From Heterohyrax brucei (lineage: Eukaryota > Chordata > Mammalia > Hyracoidea > Procaviidae): 64,000 nt of DNA. Location: assembly GCA_028571685.1 (NCBI GenBank), contig CM053152.1, forward strand, positions 20,902,001-20,966,000, read 5' to 3'. The notes under the pieces were generated by a model. It worked only from the letters and a program-made list of their open reading frames with translations, did not search any database and was not told the DNA's origin. The translations under genes and the position numbers were made by a program. Shown piece after piece: positions 27,301 through 39,300 of the stretch (position 1 is the stretch's first letter; each line of letters begins with the position of its first letter).

Positions 27301-30300
27301 AAGAGCTACCACACAGGTGAACACACTGCAAAACAAATGGTTAAGACTAGATAATTCTGTAGATATTACACATATAGATGTGGTGTATTAAACTTCAAAT
27401 CTGATAACAAAGCCTAGCTCTTAAAATTATATAAAGTTCAAACTTTTAGGCATGAAAAGAGTCTTACATTGATATTTTCTAATTGTAGTAGATGTACCGT
27501 ATAGTACGATTTCACATCTTCTGATAAGAACTTCACACTGAATCCTGTTTCTTTAAACAGCATCTCTTGGTCATCTTTTGTTGGCCAGTACTGTGCACAT
27601 TTAACCTAAATTTAAAAAGATGCATATGATTTCTTACATTTAAAAACACCATGAAGCCAAAAGAAACTGAAATAGGAAAATAAACCACAGACATACATGC
27701 TATAGTTTTGTCAAGTACACAGACCTAAGACAGTCATCACTATATTCAGTATTTAACGTATTTCAGTAAGGTTGACATTTTATAAAATTACGTTGTTTAA
27801 AATATACCTCTAATTTATAAAACAGTGGTAAAATAAAAACTTTACTTTCTAAAGCATGAAGCCAACAGATGGAGGCAAGGTAAGGTTGTAGAAAGTCATT
27901 TCATGAGAATACCAGAAAAATATCCACTGAAAAGTGGCTCTTTTCTCTTTCCTAAATCATAAGTAGCTACAAATAACATACAACAAACAATTCCTCCAAA
28001 ATATGTACTACGACCTAATACTTCAAAAAGTACTAAACGACATTAAAAAGTTATACAAAAAATGAAATCGCATGACTGAATAGCAGAATTCAGAGATGAA
28101 GTGACAAGTAATAATAAAACAAATAATTTCATAAACTAAGATTAAACTACACAGAACTAGAAGATTAAACTAGAATAAGTATAACAGCCAATACCTTAAG
28201 AGAAAAAGAAATGGGTAAAATTTTATAAAGAAGGGGTGGAGAAAGACAAATAGGAATAGAGAGAATGTGCCAAATACAGAAGATATGCATAGGACATCCA
28301 GCACATGTAAAATCAAAACAAACCCACTGCACTGAATCAATTTTGATTCACAGCAACCCTATAGGACAGAGTAGAACTTTCCCACTGAATTTCCAAGGAC
28401 CAGCTGGTGGACTGGAACTATTAACTGCACCACCAGGGCTGCACAGGTATAATAAAACTCACTACTGTACAGTCGATTCTGACTCACAGCAACTGTATGA
28501 GGACAAAATAGAACTGCCCCATATGTGGAGCTTCCAAAGGAGTGCCTGGTGGATTTGAATTGCTGACTGTAGCACTTAACCATTATGCCCATGCCACCAC
28601 TGTTTCCCTATGCCTAATAAGAGGACCCAAAGTAATCAAGGGGAAAGAACAAATATTAAAAAACTATTATTGGAGAACTCTTTCTTTAAAAAAAGAAAAG
28701 AGATTTGAAACCATGTATGAAAATGCACACTGTAAACAAAAAACAAACAAAAAAGACTTATAATGTCCAACATCAAAACATATTTGGGGAAAATTAATGT
28801 TTCTGTCAGGAAGAACTAATGTATCCTTTTCCTTTCTTATGGAAATGACAACTGCAGGCAACTAATGTCTGCGATATAAATATAACTGAACAAATACCAA
28901 CTATGATACCATAGATCTTTGGAATCTCCAAGTTTTATTAAAATTTTGTAAATGATTTTAAATAACAGATTTTTTTCTCTATAACTGTTGGCTCTTTTGG
29001 TCATGAGATAATAAATTTGGGCAAGTATGAATTAATGAAATTTTAAATTATAAAATTTAAAAATGTCAGTGATGTAACTTTGGTTGAGTTCTTAACTCAG
29101 TAGCTTCATATTCCTTTGAAGAATAAAAAACTCCTGGCACCTAGGTAAAGAGAACAAGTGACTTATAAAGGAAATAAAATAAGATGTCCACTTTATGTTG
29201 ACAGTAATTTGTAATGCCAAAAGGAAATAGAGTAATTATTTAAGTTATGCAAAGAAAAGTAAATGTGAGTCAGGGATGTTATAACCTGCAACATTAACCT
29301 GAAAGTGTTAAGACAGCAAACCGTCACCAACATGTAAGAACTTAAGGACCTTATAAAGCTCGTACACTTTTCCTTAGAAATCTACTATAGAACGTGCTTT
29401 AGACAGTCAGAATGACAGGAGAGACATTAATAAAGACTAATGCTGACTATTAATTATACATTTACATATAAAACTAACAATGAATAAGGGATACGAGACA
29501 CAGATTACAGTATGCTATATGCTCTGGCAATGTAAAGTGTACCTTAAAAAGAAAACCATTAGAAGAATAAGAAAAATACACAAAAATTTTACAACTATTT
29601 TCAGTAACTGTTTTGGTGGTAGAGTTGATGTAGTTATTATAAGTATCCCTTATGTGTAATAAAATACATAGTAAACGGGTCCTCCTAAGATATTTACCCT
29701 TCTTTGTTAGAAAAGAGTAACAGGATAAGATACAAGGGTTAAACTAATGTCTACAGTCCTAAATTTTAACTGGAAATACCAGTATGAACTCCTGAGCTAT
29801 ATTAACACATAGACATATTTTTTTGCCTTAGCTATGTTAACTGAGAAGGCCCTAAAAACAATGACCAACACAGTAGGAATAAACACTCTTATTCCTATTG
29901 AGATCTTGAAATAACCACTGCTCCTTAAAAGAAACCAAGTCTTCTTAGAAAGAAATGGCTGCCTCTAGATCTGAAGCAGAAAGAATACAAGAGAGCCCTG
30001 AGATAAGCAGTCATTCTAGATAGCAAGACAAGTATTTAAGAAATATTAGTTCTGTGTAAAACAGAATTCGGAGCCCAAACTAAAGAAATTTCTTCTAGTT
30101 TCAAAGATGGAACAATTAGACCATAACTACAATACAGTAAAATGAATCAAATGAGTTCAGCATCATTCACCCTTCACTGCCTTAGACAACCTAACTGGTC
30201 ACCTGCCTTTTCTACATAAAGTGGTTAGCTAACTTATAAGGGGAAGTTTCTTTTCACAAATTATGCCAACAGCAGCTGAAGAAGGAATGATAGAATTACA

Positions 30301-33300
30301 GCAATGAATTAAGAGACTAAGTGACTAAGCACTGACCAGTAATGTCTAGTAGTATCATAAAAAGACATCAAGGACATTATGATGAACCCCTGATGCCCAT
30401 GAAATAATCTCCCAAATAATTAAGCTTAAATCTTATGAAGCATCTAGACCAAATACCATAAATCAAACATACAATGTCATCATCTCTTCATATTTAAAGC
30501 ATGTTGAATATCATGAAAAACAACAGTAAATAACTATCCAGACACTGCTGGACATGCTGGTACATCCATGCCACATCAAGTTAGAAATCGAGCAGAAATC
30601 AGGCCTTCTCATACTCACTGATAAAACCACTGCAAGTGAGGCAATTTCAACTTATAACAACCTTATAGGACAGAACAGAATTGCCCCTATATGATTTCCA
30701 AGGAACAGTTTGGTACATTTGGCCTGCCAACTGTTTAACTGTACCACTAGAGACCCCACTGACAAACCAGCAGTTATAAATTTAGAATTAAGTATCTGAG
30801 TTAAGCAAAACAGTCTAAGATCTTAAAGATAGAAGAGATCTTTCTGTAAGATTTTCCAATCTGCCTGTTTCACAGAAAAGGAATATGAAGCTACAGAATT
30901 AAAAACTCAACCAAAGTTACATCACTGACATGTTTAAATTTCATAATTTAAAGTTTCATTAATTCATACTTGCCCAAATTTATTCTCATGAACAAAAGAG
31001 CCAACAGTTGTAGAGAAAAAAATCTGTCATTTAAAATCATTTACAAAATTTCCAAGATTTTGACAATAACCAATTATAAAAAGTTTAATAAAGCTTGGAG
31101 ATTCCAAAGATCTGTAGTATCACTACTAGTTGGTATTTGTTCAAGTATATTTATATCTTAGACATTAGTTGCCTCCAATTGTTATTTACATAAGAAAGGA
31201 AGAGGATACATTAGTTCTTTCTGACAGAAACATTCTGAACAATAAACCACACAGATACACATAGAAAAAAGCCCAAACCCATGCTGTCAAGTCAATTCCA
31301 ACTCATAGCAAACCTACTAGATGTTAGTAAATAAAGGTGAACTAAAAAAGAAAAGCATGGATATCTCAAAACAAGCATGAATACACTTATAAGCCAATGA
31401 TCACATGCAGAACATTAAATCGTAAATACCAAATACTACTCACCGATTCTTTCTCTACAACTCGGTTTAGCATGACAACAGCTTTGGTCTTTTGCTGCCA
31501 AACCATGAGCCAGAAATGACAACATGTATTAGGAAGTGGACCCTGTAAGAACCGAGAGAAAAAGTAGATGAGAAAAAAGGGATGGAAAAAAAGCAATGCT
31601 CAAGGAAAACTCCTTCAAGTAGGCTCCAGCTGTGAATATGATGTACTGGATCATAAGGAAACCAGACTTTAAATCCACCTGAATTAAAAAATAGAACTGT
31701 ACTGACTTGGATCTTTAGTTCTAAATGATCAAATGCAACTCTTATTTACTTAGGTCGAAACGTAGAATTTTAGGCTATCAGATGGCTTTCAGAGTTGAGG
31801 GTCAAGAGGCAGGTTTCAGTTAAGAACTAAGGGTTAAAGCACAGCCAAGACTCTGTCCAGGAGAGCTGGCCTGGCACACTATACCTGATGCTGAAACATA
31901 AACATCATCTTCCTTCTGTGAGCACTGCTACACTTAAGGTTGCTGTGGCCACCAAGTATAACCACTAAGAAATCTAGTCAAAATCACGGGCAGCAGTATC
32001 CGATTGGTCATATTCAGACACAAAGGGCATAGGAGAGAGGCAACTTCTGACTCCTTCACAGAGAGAGATGACCTGCCTTCCACTAATAAAGGCAGTCCTC
32101 AAAAGAGCTGTGACACCACGGGACAGCCAACTAACCCAAGTCAACAACATTTCCAGAAAGACTGGAAACTGTGAAAGCACTTAAACCATTATGCAATTGT
32201 TAAATCTACAAAGCACTGTGTGTGTGCAACCTGCATGGCAGAAGTCCTGAGCATCGTTCACGTGGGCCAATGGTCCATATTACAGCACTGTAAATGGGAG
32301 AAAATGAAGTCACACTGTGCAGACATTTCAATTACCTTCACAATGGCTTTACAGAACAGGGCTGACAAATAGATGAAAATAGGCCACACCCAAATGACAA
32401 CTAATTTTAAATAAATGAAGGTTAAAATGAGTAATGCTTTACTACTAAACTAACACTGAAGGTGCACTGAACTAATTGAGCAATGGGGTAGAAAGGTAGA
32501 AAGGAGGTGTGTACTATGGGCAGAGTCAGGATCCTGGGGGCCAGGTCTGCCCCAACCTTTGGTTCTACATGTAAAACAAGGGAATTCCAGTGGTTCTAGA
32601 CTGAGATTCTTTGTCATCATCAGGTACTATCTAGTTGGTTCCGATTCATAGTCACCCTCTGCACTGCAAAATCAAACACTGCTCCGTCATGTGACATTCC
32701 TCATGATGGTTATTACTTGAACCCAATGCTGCAATCATTGTGTTAATCAATTTCATTGAGGGTATTCCTTTTTTTGGCTGACTCTTTATACTTTACCAAG
32801 CATGATGTTCTTCTCCATGGTCAGGTCCCTCTGGAAATATGTCTAAAGAATGTGAGATGAAGTATTGCCACTCTTCCTTCTAAGGAACATTCTGGCTGTA
32901 TTTCTTTCAAGACAGATGTTTTTTCTTTTGGCAGTTCATATTATATTTAGTGTTTTTCACCATAACTGTAATTCAAAGGCATCAATTCTTCAGTGTTCCT
33001 TATTCACTGTCCAGCTTTTGTATGCCTATGAGGTGACTGAAAACACTACGGTTTGGGTCAGGTGAGCCTTAGTCCTTAAAGTGACACCTTTGCTTTTTAA
33101 CACTGTAAAAGAGGTCTACAGCAGATCTCCCCAATGCAGGGCACTGTTTGTAAGACCGAAGTAAAATGTAATTACTAACTTTCAACCATCTTTACTGTAG
33201 CTTTAGGGCAGCTGTTATTCCCTGGCACACAGTAGATGTTCAATAAGTATTATTTGAATGAATAAGCTCTAAGGTTTTAAGTTGTAAAAATGCTAGAAAT

Positions 33301-36300
33301 CTACTGAGACTCCTGATAAAACAGCAATCTAATATCTAAGGGTACTATTCTCCACACTGAATTTATGTATCTATTGTTTGATCTACTTCTAAAACAAAAC
33401 AGTTTAAAGGTGTGAAAGACAACAATACCCCGTTAAATGTTTTCTTTTTAAACTCCAAAATACATACAGAAATTTAGCAGCAAAGTCCCTCCTTAATGTA
33501 CACACTGACACACTTCAGTTCCATTAGAGGTTCGTTCTAAAGACTAAACAGGACACATCTGGACAAACTATAAAGAACACAAGATTTTTTAAATTTTCAA
33601 ATACTTTATTGTACTTTACGTGCAAGTTTACAATCCAGATCAATAGGCCACGCAACAACTCCCACTCAACTACGCAACTCTAACTACTCTGCTATACCCC
33701 CTGCCCATGACATGACACTCCTCCTTTCTACCCTGTACTTCCCACATCCATTCAACCAATTCTTATCACCCTCTACCCTCTCATCTGGCCTCTGGACATG
33801 AGCTGTTCAGACAGCCTCACATATATAAGTGAAGAAGCATGTACTTTATCAGCATCACTCTGTGTCTTCTAGTCCAGTCCAATCTTCGTCTGAAGAGCTG
33901 GTTTCAGTACTGGTTTTAGCTGTAGGCTAACAGAGAGCCTGGGGGCCATGTCTTCAGGGGACCCTCCAGTCTGGTCTTTTAACAGAGTTCTAGTTCTGCA
34001 CACCCATTTTAGTCCTGGTACACTGGGACTTTATGCTGTGTTCCCTGTCAGGGCAGTCACTGGTAGTGGCTGGGTACCATCTAGAAGAACACAGGAGTTT
34101 TTAAATCCAAGAGACCTGAGTTCATCTCTCAGCTCTTCCACTTACTAACAATTATAATAATTGCCTTCATCTGCAAAATGGAGACATACAAAGGGATATT
34201 TTTTAAAAGCAACTAATTCTTAAAACTCGCAGGACAAAGATGACTAAAATAATAAGCACTAACAGCCACCTGGAACAGTTTGGGGCCTTTAGCTTTCTCT
34301 TGTCCTTCAAATTTTTTTTTTGTCTGTACTCTGTTCAAAACCATGTGCTAACTACAAGGACAAAAGTATAAACAACATGCAGTTCCAGTTTCAGGGAGCT
34401 TACAAAAGCAGGAGAGCAGAACTTGTGCTGTCAACTGCAACCCACCAAGTGCTAAAGGGGTGAATGCTTCATCAGAGGTAAACCATCACATGTTTAGCAG
34501 AAGGAAAAGCTACAAAGGATACCACACCTCAGCCTAAAAACTGAGAACTGAGGTAAACAGACAGGAAGCAGAAGGATGGTTCACCAGTTAGGGGCCACTT
34601 TAGGTAATATGGTTTAAGAAAGTTTAGAGTATGTTTTGGAAAATCCAAATAGGTCAGTGAGGAAGAAACGGGTATGTAGTAGGAAAAAACAAGACACAAA
34701 GGTATTTGTGTATTGTGAAGGGTCTTGAATGCACAAAATTGTTGCTCAAGTTTACATCTGTAAACGGGTATGTAGTAGGAAAAAACATGACACAACATCG
34801 GAAACATACATTCATGTACCGTGAAGGGTTTGGAATGCACAAAACTGTTGTTCAAGTATACAGCTTTAAAGACGTAAAGTGATATGATTAAATTTATTAC
34901 GATATAAAATTAACTGGTGGCATTATGAAAGATGGGTTTGTGAGGAAGGGATCTGTGGCAAGGAAGACAAGTTACAAAATTACTACCCTCTTGTTGTTAG
35001 GTGTCCTGGAGTTAAATCCAACTCACAGACAAAAATTAACCACTGCTAGGTCCTGCTCCATGCCCACAACTGCTTTTATGCCTGAGCTCATAGTTGCAGC
35101 CACTGTGTCAGTCCGTTATGTTGAGGGTCCTCCTTTTTCTCCCTTTACCAAGTATGATGTCGTTCTCCAGGGACGAATCCCTGACAACACGTCCAAAGTG
35201 TGTTAAGACACAAATAAGGAGCTTCCTGGTTGTCCTTCTTCCAAGACACATCTTTGTGTTTTTTTGGTAGTCAATAGTACATTCAATATTTTTCTCTGAT
35301 AGCACAATTCAGAAACATCAATTCTTCTATCTTCCTTATTCAGTGTCCAGTTTTCACATGCATACGACGCAACTGAACATACTATGTCTTGGGTCAGGCA
35401 TATGTTAGTCTTCAAAGTTAAATTTTTGCTTGACAATGCTTCACAGAAGTCTCTTGCAGCAGATTTTCCCAATGCCAGGCTTCCATGGCTGTTGACTGTG
35501 GATACAAGTAAAATGAAATCTTTGACAACCTCAGTCTTTTCTCTATTATTTTGGTCCAGCTGTGAGGATTTTTTGTTTTCCTGATGTTGAGGTATAATCC
35601 ATATTGAAGGCACTGTTTTTTTTTTAAATGACTGAGTGAAAATGTACATTCCCATATAAATTTGCATGCCCACCTATATGCAGCTCCCACTGCTCTTCCT
35701 GCCCAGTGACAGCACACTCTTCCTGCTCTCCACTCCATACATGTCTTATTCTCCCAACAATCTCCTATCCCCTCCTCTCCACCCACTCCCCTGCCTCAAG
35801 AAAGAGGTCAGCAGGACGACATTCTATAGTGGCACAGAACCATGAAGGCTATGTTTTTCGATGTTCATCAGTAAGTGTTTTAAGGTCTCTTCACTTTCAG
35901 TAAGCAAGGCTGTATCATCTTCATAATGCAGGTTTTTAATGAGTCTTCTGCCAATCCTGATGCCCCATTCTTCTTTCTACAGTCCAGCTTCTCAGAGTTA
36001 TTCTCTAAGTTATTATTAGATTCTTGTACACTGTCTACCTTGTTTTTCTATTTCAATTGTGAATTATATTCTTTGCAAGTTTTTCCCAGAGGTTGTTCCT
36101 CTTTTTCTTTTTGATTTACAGGAGTTGCTTTACCTCAACTAAAAGACAAGAAATTAATTTCAGTTTCCTGTGAATTAGAGAGCCAACCAGATATTAAACT
36201 TGTTTTCCATTACAATCACAGACTAGTCTAACCTACGTTAAACCAATCCAAACCAAACCTACTGCCATCGAGTTGGGTCTGACTCACAGCGACCCTAGAA

Positions 36301-39300
36301 GTCAGGGTAGAACTGCCCCACAGTTTCCAAGGAGCGCTTGGCAAATTTGAACTGCCTACCTTTTGGCTAGCAGACATTGCACTTAACTCATTATGGCACG
36401 ACGGTTTTTAAAAAATCAAATATTACGCCTATACAATTTACTTACTAAATATTCAAAAATATATAATGGGGAAATAACAGCACTATAAATTAAGCCTCCT
36501 TATTTAATGAAGAATAGCTGGTGTGCATAAACCAAACTGTTTCTATTTTATCTCAGAAGAGAAGAAAACCAGTACTTAAACGTGGGTGTACCACAAGAAG
36601 TTATCAGGCCGAATGCCAACAGGAACTGTGAAGCTATATAGTTTCCTAATCCAGTCCTCAGGTCCAACTCTAATCCTACCCTGAAGATACGCCATACACC
36701 ATTCTACGCATTTCCACATTCTCTAAAAAGTTACGCAAGACTGAGTGGGAGAGATCAGCTTTCAAAGATCCTCTGGTTATGATACAGCTTGTGTGAAGAC
36801 AAATGGAAGAAGTTAACAAAACAAATAATCAAAGGGAAGGATTTTTATGAAAGATAAATCAAGAAAGTGAACTGCCCTGAAAAGAACTGGCTTAAGCCAT
36901 TTCACAGAAAAATTTTGCTTCTAGAATATATAACATTAAAAATAACTGTATTTTTGTCTTAAAAACACAGTTTTGAAACATTAAGTCTACAGTTCATTAC
37001 ATAACCAGAAAAATACGAAATAGCATTTCATTTCCAAAAGAAGTTATGATACATTCTTAGCTCTGTTTTAGAAGAGAAACACAAACATTTCATTTTCAAG
37101 CATATGCTGAATCATATCACTTGCCTGTGTTAAGATGTAACTCCTTTGTGCCTCTTCTATATCAACTAAACTGGCATTAATATAATCATTTTCAGTATTT
37201 TGCAGTTTAACACGACTGTGATCATCTGAAAGTAGAAAATGAAAAACCATAACTGTAATTACAAATTTGTCATTTCCTTTGGATGTTAATATTATGAAAC
37301 ATCAGAAGGGACAAAACAAGGAAAAAACAAGTTAGTCAAATCCTATATTACTTTACATTAAAAAAAGTAAATACAAAAATGAAACATTCTTGTTTGTTAC
37401 TCTGATGTTGGGAAGTACTTCTTTTCGTAGCACATAAGACTAGCTACCCTAACTTGAAAAACTGATCAAACAGTAAAATAAAGAGCAGACTTCCACACAA
37501 GGGAAAGGACTGTTTAGGGTCTTGGTGCCTAAGAAGTGGCTGGTCTAGCTACAATAAAAGAACTCACATATATGAGACTAAATCTCTAGTGTAACTATAT
37601 TTCATTTTTTTAATTCCTCAAGAAACTTGCATTCAACTATATTTACATAATTGTTAACATTTAACTATGTTTAGATTAAGTGCTAAAAAATATCTGAATA
37701 CATTTGGAATATTTCAACTCTTTAACAGACCACAAACATATTTCATTACTTAAAGTATACTGTAACAGTTCTGACACAGTTCCACTTTTTTTAAAACTAA
37801 AAATCTACAGATTAGAATATAGGCTAGTTTAAATATGTGCTGTACAAAATGTAACTATCTAGCATTCTGGTGGGTAAAGAAGACCCTTAGGACACGTGAG
37901 CAAAAGCCCAAGCAGAGCCCCAAATAAACAGTTCTCAGAGAAACAAACAAACAAAACCTGCAAACACTCTCTGTGATATTCAATTATACATGCTACTGAC
38001 TTCAAGGAAATCTGCACTAAATACGCACTGTTTTTCCATTTGTAAACTGAAGAACTGCATCAATTATCTGTATAATAAAAGAAAACATTAAGTGGCCTTA
38101 GTTCAGAGATGTTTCCGCTGGAATGAACCCAAGACCTCTGTAAATAATACCCGTCATCTGCCAACCGGAAAAACTAACACCTTGTTATAGTAAATCACGT
38201 ACACTAGTGTTCTGGGAAAGATGATGTCAGCAACCACTTTTTTAAAAAACAGTTTAAACATCTTTAACAGTTATATTACAAGAGATAATAAATAAGTCAG
38301 TTACCTAATTAATAAAATTGAGATGATATATCTATTAGATGACACATACAAAGAAAGTAATGCATGTCTTTGCAATGCTAAACAATCTCTAAAATTCAAG
38401 TTGCACTAAAATAGAATACCAAAGGAATGAATTTCCTCATGTTGTAATCACAGACAGAACACAAACCTCAAACACTAATTATATTCCTTACTCAAATAAA
38501 AACAGCAAGTGAGCCAATACAGAGGAAAAATCCATAAAAATGGGAATGTTACTCCCAGCCAGCTGGGAATTAGGGTCAACAAGTATACTGCCATCATGTA
38601 TGACCACCTCTGCCACTGAGTCAGATCCTAGCAGCTACTAACACAACACAAGACTTCAGCAGTCTGGTCTTAAGGAGTATCCGATACCCTGCCTTCACAG
38701 TAGTCCTCTTCTCAGTCCCTAAAGCTGCTGGAACTCACCAGCAGGGACCTTGCTTCTGACTTGTCAGTCATTAATACAGAATCAGGACAAAAGCAGAGAC
38801 GGAGAACAAAAATTTTAGAAACAACCCATCACTGGATATTTATTTTAATTCATCAGTTCTATTACAGGGACTAATTAAAAATCTCCTTAATAAAACTGTA
38901 GCACACTGAGTTTCTATTTACATAGGGCCTTTCTGGCACTGGGTCTGTAGTTCCATGAAGATTATTTACAAAGCCACAAACCTGCAAAGGGATTGGTTAG
39001 TCTACCATGTAAGGAAGTTACAGAAAACCCTTGCATGGATTGAACAATTTACTATGCAAATAAGGTGTGGTGAACTAGCCTCACAAGAGTGAATTTACTA
39101 CACAAACTAGGTATCTGTGACCTACCAAGAGGATTGGTCAGTTCATGGTCTTGGTGTCAAGAGTAGGTTTCTAAAAGCGCGAATCCCAATGAGGTAGCCA
39201 GAGATCTCACTATCATCAATAAGCGGTATGTGGAGTGTGGTACATGCTGTAGACCCAGGATCCCTGTGCTGAGAACCTCTTAGGCCCAGGAGACAGACGA

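Larger units (their letters stand above)
17661..27467 (-). other. PTPN2: PTPN2 intron 5
   Basis: A 9.8 kb intron with donor AAT|gtaaga and acceptor cactttgtag. It is dense in repeats: SINEs at 17845, 18411, 18586, 18752, 20151, 21575, 21766, 24042 and 26036; MIRs at 18032, 25190, 25690 and 26915; an old L1 at 19715; and an L1 5' part at 22187 with an L1 3' tail at 24430. The stretches 18920-19710, 20330-21570, 23660-24040, 24575-25190 and 27140-27460 hold nothing I recognise. Confidence 0.93.
27606..31443 (-). other. PTPN2: PTPN2 intron 4
   Basis: A 3.8 kb intron with donor TCG|gtgagt and acceptor aaatttag. It holds two adjacent SINEs (28315-28442 and 28456-28607, minus), a SINE at 30622-30757 and a short SINE tail at 31270-31321. 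The intervals 27610-28310, 28610-30620 and 30760-31265 are A/T-rich without a recognisable element. Confidence 0.93.
31543..37124 (-). other. PTPN2: PTPN2 intron 3 (GC-AG)
   Basis: A 5.6 kb intron whose donor reads CAG|gcaagt and acceptor gttcttacag. It contains an RTE fragment (32612-33145), an L1 3'UTR fragment (33590-34085), a roughly 100-bp tandem duplication (34666-34866), an RTE copy split by an L1 tail (34989-36010) and a SINE (36245-36408). I recognise nothing in 31545-32610 or 36410-37120. Confidence 0.92.

Noticed and set aside
34529-34855. 108-residue minus-strand frame with internal repeats
   Set aside because: The repetition is explained by the local tandem duplication, and the sequence has no similarity to known domains.
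35203-35673. 156-residue minus-strand frame
   Set aside because: Remnant of the RTE ORF plus part of the inserted L1 tail; annotated as mobile elements.
37080-37124. In-frame read-through past exon 3 giving a different end
   Set aside because: The frame continues only to a stop soon after. The GC donor gives the conserved junction with exon 4.
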